Shown one piece after another: positions 8,749-17,472 of a stretch of 64,000 bases of DNA; position 1 is the stretch's first letter, and each line of letters begins with the position of its first letter. Both the position numbers and the translations under genes were made by a program. This DNA comes from Burkholderia ubonensis subsp. mesacidophila (GTDB lineage Bacteria > Pseudomonadota > Gammaproteobacteria > Burkholderiales > Burkholderiaceae). The notes beneath the pieces are model-generated. The model saw only the letters and a program-made list of their open reading frames with translations, had not been told where the DNA came from and ran no database searches. Location: positions 1,860,001 through 1,924,000 of the forward strand of contig NZ_CP020737.1 of assembly GCF_002097715.1 (NCBI RefSeq), read 5' to 3'.

Positions 8749-9027
8749 GGTCGGGCCTGTTGGTGTCGGTGACATGCGTCCGGAGGAGAGAGCGGACGCG
8801 GGAAGCGCACGATTGTGCGTGCCGCGCATCCGCGAGATTTGATCGTTGCGCCAGTGCGCTTTCCCGCGGGGAAAGTCGCGACCGACCATCCGCCCGGCAC
8901 GAGGCCGGACTGCGCACCGCCAGCCTTTCCATTCCGGAAAGCCAGCTTGAGCATCGATCGATTTTCGGGCGGCGCGATCCCGGTCATGATCGCCGTCATG
9001 GACAACACGACTTCATCGGAGACAGCC

Positions 9028-10218
9028 ATGACGAGACCGCTGGATGGCATTCGCGTGCTGGAACTCGGGCAACTGATCGCCGGGCCGTTCGCGGGCCGGA
9101 TGCTCGCCGAGTTCGGCGCGGACGTGATCAAGGTGGAGCCGCCCGGCACCGGCGACCCGCTGCGCAAATGGCGGATGCTGCACGACGGCACGTCGGTCTG
9201 GTGGGCCGCGCAATCGCGCAACAAGACGTCGCTGACGCTCGACCTGCGCACGCCGGAAGGCCAGGACGTGATCCGCCGGCTCGTCGCCGATGCCGACGTG
9301 CTGATCGAGAACTTCCGGCCCGGCACGCTCGAGGGCTGGGGGCTCGGCTGGGACGCGCTCTCGGCGATCAATCCCGGGCTGATCATGCTGCGCGTGTCGG
9401 GCTACGGGCAGACCGGGCCGTATCGCGACCGGCCGGGCTTCGGCGTGATCGCCGAGGCGATGGGCGGCCTGCGGCACCTGACCGGCGAGCCGGGGCGCAC
9501 GCCCGTGCGCGTCGGCGTGTCGCTCGGCGATTCGCTGTCGGGGCTGCACGGGCTGATCGGCGTGCTGCTCGCGCTGCGGCATCGCGAGCAGCAGGGCGGC
9601 AAGGGGCAGGTCGTCGACGTCGCGCTGTATGAGTCCGTGTTCAACATGATGGAAAGCCTGCTGCCCGAATACGCGGTGTTCGGCGCGGTGCGCGAGGCGG
9701 CCGGCAGCAGCCTGCCCGGCGTCGTGCCGACCAATGCGTACCGGTGCCGCGACGGCCGCTATGCGCTGATCGCGGGCAACGGCGACAGCATTTTCCGGCG
9801 GCTGATGGAACTGGTCGGGCGGCCCGATCTCGGCAACGATCCCGCGCTCGCGCACAACGACGGCCGCGTCTCCCAGGTCGAGCGCATCGACGCGGCGATC
9901 GGCGCATGGACGGCGCTTCAGGACCGCGACGACGTGCTGGCCGCGCTGAACGAAGCGCGGATTCCGGCGGGGCGGATCTACGACGTCGCCGACATCGCGG
10001 CCGATCCGCATTACCACGCGCGCGGGATGATCGTCGACGACACACTGCCGGACGGCACGCCGGTGCGCGTGCCGGGCATCGTGCCGAAGCTCGGCGCGAC
10101 GCCCGGGCGCATCACGCGCTCGGCGCCTACGCTCGGCGAGGGCACCGACGCGGTGCTCGACTCGCTCGGCATCGATGCGGCGACGCGCGACGACTGGCGC
10201 GCGCGCGGCGTGATCTGA
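9028..10218 (+). CDS. CaiB/BaiF family CoA-transferase (full length)
   Basis: A 396-residue family III CoA-transferase moving CoA between carboxylic acids. It starts with the typical DGIRVLELGQLIAGPFAG. The catalytic Asp is Asp168 in SLGDS, matching Asp169 of formyl-CoA transferase. The C-terminal lobe has the RIPAGRIYDVADI and HYHARGM segments of the family. ATG 9028 follows GGAG at 9018-9021. The HMG-CoA-lyase-like gene begins 15 bases after the stop, suggesting the acid is activated and then cleaved by the next enzyme. Confidence 0.9.
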   Translation: MTRPLDGIRVLELGQLIAGPFAGRMLAEFGADVIKVEPPGTGDPLRKWRMLHDGTSVWWAAQSRNKTSLTLDLRTPEGQDVIRRLVADADVLIENFRPGTLEGWGLGWDALSAINPGLIMLRVSGYGQTGPYRDRPGFGVIAEAMGGLRHLTGEPGRTPVRVGVSLGDSLSGLHGLIGVLLALRHREQQGGKGQVVDVALYESVFNMMESLLPEYAVFGAVREAAGSSLPGVVPTNAYRCRDGRYALIAGNGDSIFRRLMELVGRPDLGNDPALAHNDGRVSQVERIDAAIGAWTALQDRDDVLAALNEARIPAGRIYDVADIAADPHYHARGMIVDDTLPDGTPVRVPGIVPKLGATPGRITRSAPTLGEGTDAVLDSLGIDAATRDDWRARGVI

Positions 10219-10233
10219 ACCTTCACGGACGAC

Positions 10234-11214
10234 ATGACGATGACAGGCAAACGGCTTCACAAACGGCTCTACATCAACGAAGTCGCGACGCGCGACGGTT
10301 TCCAGAACGAGGCGCGCTTCGTCGACACCGACGACAAGATCGCGCTCGTCGACGCGCTGAGCGCATGCGGATACGCGAAGATCGAGGTGACGTCGTTCAC
10401 GTCGCCGAAGGCGATTCCGGCGCTGCGCGACGCGGAAGTCCTGATGCACGGCATCGCGCGCGCGCCGGGCGTCGTCTACACGGCGCTGGTGCCGAACGTG
10501 CGCGGCGCCGAGCGCGCGCTGTCGTGCCGCGTCGACGAAGTGAATCTCGTGATGTCGGTGAGCGAGACCCACAACCGCGCCAACCTGCGGATGACGCGCG
10601 AGCAGTCGTTCGCGCAGCTGCGCGACGTGATCGACGCGGTGCGCGGCGCGGGCGTGGGCGTGGCGATCAACGTGTCGCTGTCGACCGCGATGGGCTGCCC
10701 GATGGAAGGCGACGTGCCGGCCGAAGCCATGCTCGCGTGGATGCAGCGCTTCGCGGACCTCGGCGTGCACGGCTTCACGTTGTGCGACACGACCGGCATG
10801 GCGTATCCGTCGCAGGTGCGCGAGCTGTGCGAACGCGCGGCCGAGCGCTTCGGCGCGTTCGCGCTCACGCTGCATTTCCACAACACGCGCGGCATGGCGC
10901 TCGCGAACACGCTCGCGGCGCTCGACGCCGGCATCGTCCGCTTCGACGCGTCGCTCGGCGGCCTCGGCGGCTGCCCGTACGCGCCCGGCGCGACCGGCAA
11001 CGTGTGCACCGAGGAACTCGTGCACATGCTCGAACTCGACGGCTATGAGACGGGTGTCGACCTCGCGGCGACGCTCGCCGCGGCCGCGCGCCTGCCGGCG
11101 CTGCTCGGGCATGACGTGCCGAGCCAGATCCTGAAGGCCGGGCGCCGTTCGGACCTGCATCCCGCGCCTGCGTCGACGGCGGACGGCATGCCGGCGCAGC
11201 GGGCGGGCGCGTGA
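10234..11214 (+). CDS. HMG-CoA lyase family protein (3-hydroxy-3-methylacyl-CoA lyase)
   Basis: A 326-residue TIM-barrel lyase that would split a 3-hydroxy-3-methylacyl-CoA into an acyl-CoA and a keto product. Visible motifs are EVATRDGFQNE (catalytic Arg and Asp), DTTGMA, the metal-binding HFHN, and the signature SLGGLGGCPYAPGATGN with the catalytic Cys. A second ATG lies at 10240. It follows the CoA-transferase by 15 bases and precedes a VOC gene. The pairing suggests breakdown of a branched C5/C6 dicarboxylic acid; HMG-CoA itself or citramalyl-CoA are candidates. Confidence 0.88.
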   Translation: MTMTGKRLHKRLYINEVATRDGFQNEARFVDTDDKIALVDALSACGYAKIEVTSFTSPKAIPALRDAEVLMHGIARAPGVVYTALVPNVRGAERALSCRVDEVNLVMSVSETHNRANLRMTREQSFAQLRDVIDAVRGAGVGVAINVSLSTAMGCPMEGDVPAEAMLAWMQRFADLGVHGFTLCDTTGMAYPSQVRELCERAAERFGAFALTLHFHNTRGMALANTLAALDAGIVRFDASLGGLGGCPYAPGATGNVCTEELVHMLELDGYETGVDLAATLAAAARLPALLGHDVPSQILKAGRRSDLHPAPASTADGMPAQRAGA

Positions 11215-11245
11215 CGCTTTCGATTTTCATCACAAGGAGAACAAC

Positions 11246-11629
11246 ATGGCGCTGATCGATCACCTCGACCACCTCGTGCTGACCTGCGTCGATCCCGATG
11301 CGACCAAGCACTTCTATGTCGACGTGCTGCAGATGCGGCTCGAAACCTTCGGCGCGGGACGCATCGCGTTCCGCTTCGGCAACCAGAAGATCAACCTGCA
11401 CGTGCGCGGCGCGGAATTCGAGCCGAAGGCGCACCTGCCGGCGCCGGGCGCGCTCGATCAGTGCTTCATCGCGTCGGTGCCGCTCGATGACGTGATCGCT
11501 CACCTGAAGCGGATGAACTGGCCGATCGTCGAAGGGCCGGTCGAGCGCACCGGCGCGACGCAGAAGATTCGTTCCGTTTATGTGCGCGATCCCGATCTGA
11601 ACCTGATCGAGATTTCAGAGCTGATCTGA
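11246..11629 (+). CDS. VOC family (glyoxalase/bleomycin-resistance fold) protein
   Basis: A 127-residue protein starting after AAGGAGAACAAC. It opens with IDHLDHLVLT, whose His is a usual metal ligand, and closes with YVRDPDLNLIEISE, whose Glu is the other. The length fits a single VOC module that dimerises. Members include dioxygenases, epimerases and lyases, so the reaction is not set. It is the third gene of the 9028 operon. The strong ribosome site and short spacing support cotranscription. Confidence 0.85.
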   Translation: MALIDHLDHLVLTCVDPDATKHFYVDVLQMRLETFGAGRIAFRFGNQKINLHVRGAEFEPKAHLPAPGALDQCFIASVPLDDVIAHLKRMNWPIVEGPVERTGATQKIRSVYVRDPDLNLIEISELI

Positions 11630-11842
11630 CGCGCGCTCGCGCCGTATCTGCCGATCAGGCCGCCTGGCGTGCCTGGTCCTTGCCATCCCCGATTCTCTCC
11701 CTTCGATCCGCGCCCGGTCCCGCCGCGACCGGGCTTTCCGCACTTTCGCCGCACGGCCGGTTGACGCACAATCGGTCACGGCGCGCCGGCCCGCGCGATG
11801 CGCATCGCGCCGCTCCCATTCTCGGTAGACACGCAATACGAC

Positions 11843-12739
11843 ATGGTGAATCCGCTTCATTTCGACCTGCAGTCGCTGCGGGTCTTCGTGCTGGTCGCGG
11901 AGCACGGCAGCCTGACAAAGGCGGCCGAGCACGGCCAGCTCACGCTGTCCGCGGTCAGCAAGCGCATCGCGGAACTCGAGAGCGTGACCGGCAGCGCACT
12001 GTTCATCCGGCACGCGCGCGGCGTCGAGCTGACGCCCGCCGGCCGCGCGCTGCTCGACCATGCGGCGAAGGTTATCGACCAGGTGAACCGGATGGCGCAC
12101 GAGATGAGCGATTACGTCGCGGGGGTGCGCGGGCATATCCGCGTGTGGGCGAATACGTCCGCGATCGTTCAGTTCCTGCCGGTCGATCTTGCGGGTTTTC
12201 TCACGTCCAATCCGGGTATCAAGGTCAGTCTGGAGGAGAGACTGAGCCACGAGATCGTCGACGCGCTCGCGTCGGGCAAGGCCGATCTCGGCGTGTTCGC
12301 CGATAACGTGCCGGCGCCGGGCATCGAGCGCCGGCTGTATCGGCGTGATGAGCTCGTGCTGCTGGTGCCGCGTGGGCATCGTTTTGCGGAGCGGGGGACG
12401 GTTCGCTTTGCGGATACGCTGGACGAGGATTACGTCGGGCTCAGCGACGGCAGCTCGCTGCTCGCGCGGATGACCGACGCGGCGTTCGCGGTCGAGCGGT
12501 CGTTGAAGCTGCGGATTCAGGTGTCGAATTTCGACGGGGTCAGCCGGATGATCGAGGCCGGGTTGGGCATCGGGATTCTGCCGCGGGATGCGGTGACTAC
12601 CGAGCGTGCCGGGTCGCGGCTGTGTGTCGTGAAACTTGACGACGCGTGGGCGACGCGCACGCTGTGGGTCGGGGTGAAGGCGGGGAGCGTGCTGACGACG
12701 GATATCGCGAAGCTGTTTGATTTCATGTCGGCGCGGTGA
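11843..12739 (+). CDS. LysR-type regulator (module 1)
   Basis: A 298-residue LysR protein from ATG 11843. The winged helix spans about residues 5-65 (FDLQSLRVFVLVAEHGSLTK). The effector domain has a readable run SLEERLSHEIVDALASGKAD. The LysR at 17473 carries a very similar SLEER-SH-IV segment, so both belong to one subfamily although they serve two separate acyl-CoA modules. It is encoded after the CoA-transferase operon in the same direction, 213 bases from the VOC gene, and probably controls that operon. Confidence 0.88.
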   Translation: MVNPLHFDLQSLRVFVLVAEHGSLTKAAEHGQLTLSAVSKRIAELESVTGSALFIRHARGVELTPAGRALLDHAAKVIDQVNRMAHEMSDYVAGVRGHIRVWANTSAIVQFLPVDLAGFLTSNPGIKVSLEERLSHEIVDALASGKADLGVFADNVPAPGIERRLYRRDELVLLVPRGHRFAERGTVRFADTLDEDYVGLSDGSSLLARMTDAAFAVERSLKLRIQVSNFDGVSRMIEAGLGIGILPRDAVTTERAGSRLCVVKLDDAWATRTLWVGVKAGSVLTTDIAKLFDFMSAR

Positions 12740-12908
12740 CGGGGATCGGCGGGGTGGGGGTGCGGCGAGTATGAGTCGTTCAGAGCCACCGACCGCATAT
12801 GGCTATGTCTAACCTGCGCGCCATGCCAGGTAGGGCGCGCAGCCAGGCAGGGCCGCATCGATTCGTCCGCAAAACTGACCGCCTGGTGAAACAGTTACAA
12901 GATAACTA

Positions 12909-12938
12909 TTGACGCTGATGCTGCCCAGCGGTTAGTGT
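12909..12938 (+). promoter_or_regulatory. Probable cspA promoter with long 5' leader
   Basis: TTGACG at 12909-12914 and TAGTGT at 12933-12938 are separated by 18 bases. Transcription would begin near 12945, leaving a leader of about 130 bases before the cold-shock gene. Leaders of this kind act as temperature-responsive RNA in other cspA-type genes. Read by eye only. Confidence 0.45.
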
Positions 12939-13077
12939 GTCGTCCGAAGTTCAAGAAGTTCGATTGCTGTTCATCAATTGCTCGCGCCTCAGCGGTATTC
13001 GTTGTCCTCTCCCTCCTTGACGCTTCACGCGCTCTTTTACAGAGCAAATCTTCGTATTTTTTTCTCAAGGATTCTTC

Positions 13078-13281
13078 ATGGATACCGGTACCGTTAAGTG
13101 GTTCAACGACAGCAAAGGCTTTGGCTTCATCACCCCGGACAAGGGCGGCGACGACCTGTTCGCTCACTTCTCCGAAATCAGAGCCGACGGCTTCAAGACG
13201 CTGGCTGAAAATCAGAAGGTGAGCTTCGAAACGAAGCAAGGCCCGAAGGGTCTGCAAGCGGCTAACATCAAGCCGCTGTAA
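13078..13281 (+). CDS. cspA: Cold-shock protein, CspA family
   Basis: A 67-residue single cold-shock domain. It shows [20 protein letters not shown] with the RNP1 motif KGFGFI and RNP2 in DLFAHFSEI. It binds single-stranded RNA or DNA and helps translation in the cold. The ribosome site AAGGA lies about 10 bases before the ATG. A long leader precedes it and a hairpin follows the stop. Confidence 0.95.
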   Translation: MDTGTVKWFNDSKGFGFITPDKGGDDLFAHFSEIRADGFKTLAENQKVSFETKQGPKGLQAANIKPL

Positions 13282-13291
13282 AGTGTGAAGG

Positions 13292-13319
13292 ACCCGGCGT
13301 CCCGCGACGGACACCGGGT
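13292..13319 (+). terminator. Hairpin after cspA
   Basis: ACCCGGCGTCC and GGACACCGGGT form an 11-pair stem with one mismatch around a CGCGA loop, 11 bases after the cspA stop. There is no U-run, so it may stabilise the short mRNA rather than terminate alone. Confidence 0.5.
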
Positions 13320-13560
13320 TGCAGCGACACCCTCGCGGAGCCTTGTCTCCCAAAGTTGGCGCGATCGCTCTTAGCTGCATCTGCTTTTGCAGCAACTGGC
13401 CAAGCGCCACACGCCTCGTTGCGCTTCATTCTCCCCCCTGGCTGCAACGCCCTTTTTTCGCTTTCCGGCTGCTTCAGATTCGGCTCGCAATGGCTTTGAA
13501 TCGGCGCACCCGTGCACGTTTCGCACGGCACGCGCGCACTCGAACATCATTAAAATTAAA

Positions 13561-13785
13561 ATGCAGAACAAACAAATTCAACAATACAACGGCTATGCCG
13601 TCCAACCCTCGGCGCATCGTTTGCCCGACGGTAGTTTTTCATCCAACCTGCTGCTCGAACGCACCGATAGCGCGTGCGCCGAAGGCAGCTACCAGTTCTA
13701 TTCGCTCGATTACTTCACGAGCGAAGAGCAGGCGCTGCAGCACTCGACCCGCTGGGCACGCAACTGGGTCGACACGCGCGGTTAA
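13561..13785 (+). CDS. Small conserved-looking hypothetical protein downstream of cspA
   Basis: A 74-residue soluble protein from ATG 13561. It has a compact, varied sequence (QQYNGYAVQPSAHRLPDG, then SSNLLLERTDS and YFTSEEQALQHSTRWARNW). The ATG follows an A/T-rich stretch (ATTAAAATTAAA), unlike the GC-rich surroundings. The upstream extension of the frame to 13387 is low complexity and was not used. No family is recognised. The position after cspA suggests co-expression in the cold, which is only an inference. Confidence 0.65.
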   Translation: MQNKQIQQYNGYAVQPSAHRLPDGSFSSNLLLERTDSACAEGSYQFYSLDYFTSEEQALQHSTRWARNWVDTRG

Positions 13786-14241
13786 AGGCGATACCCCAGT
13801 TCGAGACAGCCAACGCATTTGAGGCACCAGGGCGCGCGCAACAAAGCGCGCCCAAACATCACGCGCGATCGATCCGTTACCGTGCGATCCGATCCGCGCG
13901 CTCAGTTCGAACTTTCGGATTTTCCCTTTCGACGTCTTCGGCACGCTACGCTCTCTCGGCATCGAGGTCGACGACGCAGTCGAGATGGCGGAGCAGATCG
14001 AAGTGAGAACGCAGGTGTGGCCGGACGGCGATCACCCATCGGTCACGTCATCCACTCGAAGCATCGCCAGGACATTCAGGCGTTGGTTCCATCGAGGAAC
14101 CGGCCATCCAAATTGCTTCGTTCCGTGTGGCGATATTGGGTCGGCAAGCGGCATCTACGGAAACCCACGAAGAACCGAACGAGAGTAGCGCTCAAGCGAC
14201 GCGCACCGCCGTACCGCCGAGTGCCCCCTTTCCACATCGAA
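13786..14241. other. Gene-poor stretch of about 450 bases
   Basis: No convincing gene. Open frames here are short and have irregular codon use. One frame around 13915-14020 reads FDVFGTLRSLGIEVDDAVEM and could be a worn fragment of a coding sequence, but it lacks a usable start and any continuing domain. No tRNA or clear repeat is seen. Confidence 0.4.
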
Positions 14242-15690
14242 TCACACCGGATTGATCTCATCCTGACTCCGCCGCGTAGTCAGCGGCCCGAGCACGCGCA
14301 ACGTAACGGCGACGATCCCAAGCGCAACCGAGATCACCCCGAACATCGCACCAGCGCCGTACTGCACAAGCACTGGCAGCAGAATAAACGGCAGCACCCC
14401 ACTAACGATTCGCGACAGCGCATACGTGCTGCCGATCGCAGTCGACCGCACGCGAGCGGGAAAAATCTCCGCCTGATAAACGTGATACGCGTTGCTGAAC
14501 ACATTTGACGCGCAAGTCGTCAACACGCCGAAGCAGACGATCAGCGCGGTGTTCCCCGAGTACGCGAAACCAAGACCAAACACCGCGATCGACAGAATCG
14601 ACCCGATCACCAGCGTGCGGCGCTCGATCCAGTTGAGCAACGGAATCGACAGCAGCGAGCCGATCGGATAGCCGACGAACGACAGCGCGATGAACAGCGT
14701 GCTGCTGGTCACGTCGAAGCCGCGGCTCTTGACCACCGCGCCCGCCAGCGTGCCGAAGCCGTAATAGCCGAAGCCCTGGAACAGATGAAAGATCGTCAGC
14801 ATGAGATAGCGCTTGTCATACGACTGGCGGCGCAGCAGCGCGATGCGCTCGCGCAGCGCCAGCGGCCGCTGCGGCTCCGCCGTGGTCGTGAAGCGCGCCG
14901 GCATGCTGACGCCTGCGCTGTCGGCGAAGCGGCGCAGCATCGCATGGGCCTCGTCAACGCGTCCTTGAGCCAGCAGCCAGCGCGGGCTTTCCGGCAGCCG
15001 GCGCTGAACGAACAACACGTACACGGCGCCGAGGCTGCCGATCGCGAGGATGATGCGCCAGCCGGCCACGCCGCCGACGTGCATCGGATTGAGCCACACC
15101 GCGAGAAAGCCGACGAGCGGCACTGCGACATAGGAAGTCGTGTAAGCCCACGCAGCAAGCCGCCCACGGCGTGCCTTCGGCAGAATCTCCGACAGGAAGC
15201 TGTCCGCGACCGGATAGATCGCGCCGACGCCGATGCCGGTCAGGAAGCGGCAGATCACCAGCATGTCGGCGTTGACCGAGAACGCGCCGATCAGCGAGAA
15301 CGCGCTGTACCAGATGAGGGTCAGCAGGAACGCCTTGCGCCGGCCGATGCGGTCGGCGAGGCTGCCGAGGCACATCGCGCCGAAGAACATGCCGATGAAC
15401 GCGGACGCGAGCAGCAGCTTGAAATCGCCGCTCTGCGGGTTCAGCCCGTATTCGTGCTGCAGCGCGGTGCCGATCGTACTGACGAGGAAGATCTCGTACA
15501 TGTCGAAGAACAGCCCGATGCCGATCACCCACACGACGAAGCGGTGCAGCGCGCCGACCGGCAGGTCGTCCATGAAATCGCCCAGCGTGACGTCGCGCGC
15601 GGTGTGGCGCGCCGCGGCTGCATCGGCGGCGCGGGCGGGCGACGCGGGCAGGCTCGCGTCGCCGCCCAGGTCGAGGAATTGGCTGTTCAT
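14242..15690 (-). CDS. MFS transporter, sugar/organic-acid porter type
   Basis: A 482-residue inner-membrane carrier with about twelve helices. The cytoplasmic loop motif DRIGRRKAFL lies between helices 2 and 3, and RRLPESPRWLLAQGR after helix 6, both typical of the metabolite/sugar porter branch. The start at 15690 follows AGGAGACACG; longer starts were rejected. It is the last gene of the leftward group with the MaoC-like and truncated CaiB genes, so it probably imports the acid they act on. An RNA-repair operon and a LysR lie further right. Confidence 0.88.
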   Translation of the reverse strand: MNSQFLDLGGDASLPASPARAADAAAARHTARDVTLGDFMDDLPVGALHRFVVWVIGIGLFFDMYEIFLVSTIGTALQHEYGLNPQSGDFKLLLASAFIGMFFGAMCLGSLADRIGRRKAFLLTLIWYSAFSLIGAFSVNADMLVICRFLTGIGVGAIYPVADSFLSEILPKARRGRLAAWAYTTSYVAVPLVGFLAVWLNPMHVGGVAGWRIILAIGSLGAVYVLFVQRRLPESPRWLLAQGRVDEAHAMLRRFADSAGVSMPARFTTTAEPQRPLALRERIALLRRQSYDKRYLMLTIFHLFQGFGYYGFGTLAGAVVKSRGFDVTSSTLFIALSFVGYPIGSLLSIPLLNWIERRTLVIGSILSIAVFGLGFAYSGNTALIVCFGVLTTCASNVFSNAYHVYQAEIFPARVRSTAIGSTYALSRIVSGVLPFILLPVLVQYGAGAMFGVISVALGIVAVTLRVLGPLTTRRSQDEINPV

Positions 15691-15878
15691 CGTGTCTCCT
15701 GATTTTCGATATGCCGCGGCGCTGGGCCGGGAAGCGACGGCGTCCGGGATGCGCCGATCGTCCGGCACATAGTGGGCGACTTCGGCGCGCACGAAAATTG
15801 AGCAAGCCTCAAGCGTCCTTTCCCGGCGAGAAAGGCTGGCGAAGCGCCCGTCTGGAGGGGCGCGGCAGGCCGCACGCG

Positions 15879-15915
15879 GTGTCGGGTACCGGACTCGAAC
15901 CGGAATGGCCATCGC
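15879..15915 (-). other. tRNA 3'-end-like fragment
   Basis: On the minus strand the sequence GGTTCGAGTCCGGTACCCGA looks like a tRNA T-loop and acceptor strand, followed by CACC. No matching 5' acceptor strand, D-arm or anticodon arm is found within 100 bases, so this is not a complete tRNA. It could be a leftover of an attachment site or a chance match. Confidence 0.25.
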
Positions 15916-15980
15916 GTCCCATCACACGGTGCGATCGCGCCTGTCTCCTTGTGTTTGTCTCGCCCTGATCGGGACGGTGG

Positions 15981-16829
15981 CTAGAACATCGCGTCCGCGC
16001 GCATCGATACGCTGTCGTCGGGCAGGGCGGTCCACAGCGCATAGCCGTCTTCGGTGCGCGTCGCGTTCAGCGTCAGCGCGTTGCCGAGCAGCGCCGGCTG
16101 CACGCCGCGGTAATGGAACGCGCGCAACGGCCTGCCGGCGACGCGCTCCGCGTAACCGGCGAGCAGCGTCGCATTGAGCGGACCGTGAATCACGAGGTTC
16201 GGATAACCCTCGACGTCGCGGCAGTAGTCCTGGTCGTAATGGATGCGGTGGCCGTTGAAGGTCAGCGCGGAGTAGCGGAACAGCGTCGTCGACGTCGCGA
16301 CGAACGTGTCTCGATGCTCGGGCGCACAGGGTGCAGCGGGTGCCGGGGCCGGTCGCGCAGCGCCGCCCGGCGACGCCTCCTTGTAGACGATGTCGTGCTC
16401 CTCGGCGATCGCGACCGCGCCGGCGTGCAGGATCTCGTGCAGCACCGTGACGAACACGAGTTCGCCCGAGCGCCCGTGCTTGTGCTCGACGGCGCGGATC
16501 GTCGAGCGCTTGGTCACATCGGCGCCAAGCGGCAGCGGCGCATGGAACCGCACGCGGCCGCCGGCCCACATGCGGTTCGGCAGCGGCACCGGCGGCAGGA
16601 ACCCGCCGCGCCGCGGGTGGCCGTCGCGGCCGAGCTGCTCGGGCGGCAAGCCTTCGAGGAAGTACAGCCAGTGCCAGAGCGGCGGCAGCGGCGCGCCGGC
16701 CGTGAGTTGCGCCGGGTCGCTGCCGACTGTCGCGGCCATCAGCCGCGCGTGACGCACCGACAGCACGTCGCGGTCTTCGATGGAGCGGCCGAGCCACTCG
16801 CGCAAGGTCACGATATCGACGCCGCTCAT
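15981..16829 (-). CDS. MaoC-like acyl-CoA hydratase (FAS1-type N-terminal dehydratase domain)
   Basis: A 282-residue protein of two hot-dog domains. The N-terminal domain includes PPLWHWLYFLEG and the CoA-facing segment around NRMWAGGRVRFHAPL. The C-terminal domain carries the hydratase motif FNGHRIHYDQDYC, then NLVIHGPLNATLL. This layout fits mesaconyl-CoA or 3-methylfumaryl-CoA hydratases. Its ATG (16829-16827) overlaps the TGA of the truncated CaiB gene as ATGA. The role would be hydrating a branched unsaturated acyl-CoA; the exact substrate is inferred. Confidence 0.82.
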   Translation of the reverse strand: MSGVDIVTLREWLGRSIEDRDVLSVRHARLMAATVGSDPAQLTAGAPLPPLWHWLYFLEGLPPEQLGRDGHPRRGGFLPPVPLPNRMWAGGRVRFHAPLPLGADVTKRSTIRAVEHKHGRSGELVFVTVLHEILHAGAVAIAEEHDIVYKEASPGGAARPAPAPAAPCAPEHRDTFVATSTTLFRYSALTFNGHRIHYDQDYCRDVEGYPNLVIHGPLNATLLAGYAERVAGRPLRAFHYRGVQPALLGNALTLNATRTEDGYALWTALPDDSVSMRADAMF

Positions 16830-17332
16830 GCCGTCACCTCCGCGCCGGGCGCGCCGCTTACGCTGACGAGCCCGCTTTCGCACTGCACGAGAAAGTCGTA
16901 CGCCTTCAGCGCGCTCACGCCGTCGCCCGTCCGGTAGCCGGTGATGTCGCAGGTGATCAGCCGCGGATGGCGCGCGCGCAGCGCCGCGCTGTCGAAGCCC
17001 GCGCGGGTGAGCGCGCCGGGCGCGAGGTTCTGCACGAAGATGTCCGCGCCCGCGATCAGCCGGTCGAGCAGCGCGGCGTCGTCCGGCTGCTTGAAGTCGA
17101 GCACGACCGACTCCTTGCCGCGATTGGTCCACAGAAAGTACGACGATTGCCCGTTCGCGGCCGCGTCGTAGCCGCGCGCGAAATCGCCGTCCGGGCGCTC
17201 GATCTTGATCACGCGCGCGCCCATGTCCGCGAGGCGGCAGGTGCACAGCGGCGCGGCGAGCGCCTGCTCGATCGCGACGACGGTGAGGCCGGCGAGCGGC
17301 GGCGGGGACAGGGGGTGACCGGCTTGACTCAT
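16826..17332 (-). CDS. Truncated CaiB/BaiF CoA-transferase (N-terminal part only)
   Basis: A 168-residue protein matching only the first lobe of family III CoA-transferases, which are normally about 390-400 residues. It shows GLTVVAIEQALAAPLCTCRL and the VIKIERPDGD nucleotide-loop segment. It stops just before the point where the catalytic Asp (SLGDS in the full-length paralog at 9028) should be, and the whole second lobe is missing. The start at 17332 has GGAG six bases upstream. The stop overlaps the MaoC start as ATGA. As written it should not transfer CoA. Confidence 0.75.
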   Translation of the reverse strand: MSQAGHPLSPPPLAGLTVVAIEQALAAPLCTCRLADMGARVIKIERPDGDFARGYDAAANGQSSYFLWTNRGKESVVLDFKQPDDAALLDRLIAGADIFVQNLAPGALTRAGFDSAALRARHPRLITCDITGYRTGDGVSALKAYDFLVQCESGLVSVSGAPGAEVTA

Positions 17333-17472
17333 TCGCATCTCCAGAACAGTGCGGGATTGCACGCAGTATCGTCCCGCACCGATTCGGCATACATCGGGAA
17401 ATTTCAAACGGACCGTTTGCCAAATCCGAATGCCGGCCGCACAATCGGCGCAGATCGTTCCGGACACGGCTC

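Noticed and set aside
9013..11160. 715-codon minus-strand open frame across the CaiB and HMG-CoA-lyase genes
   Set aside because: The plus strand carries two complete enzymes with all catalytic motifs. The antisense product is low-complexity and Arg/His-rich.
13915..14188. Fragment reading FDVFGTLRSLGIEVDD, suggestive of a haloacid dehalogenase start
   Set aside because: The motif match is short, the following sequence does not continue a dehalogenase domain and there is no start codon context.
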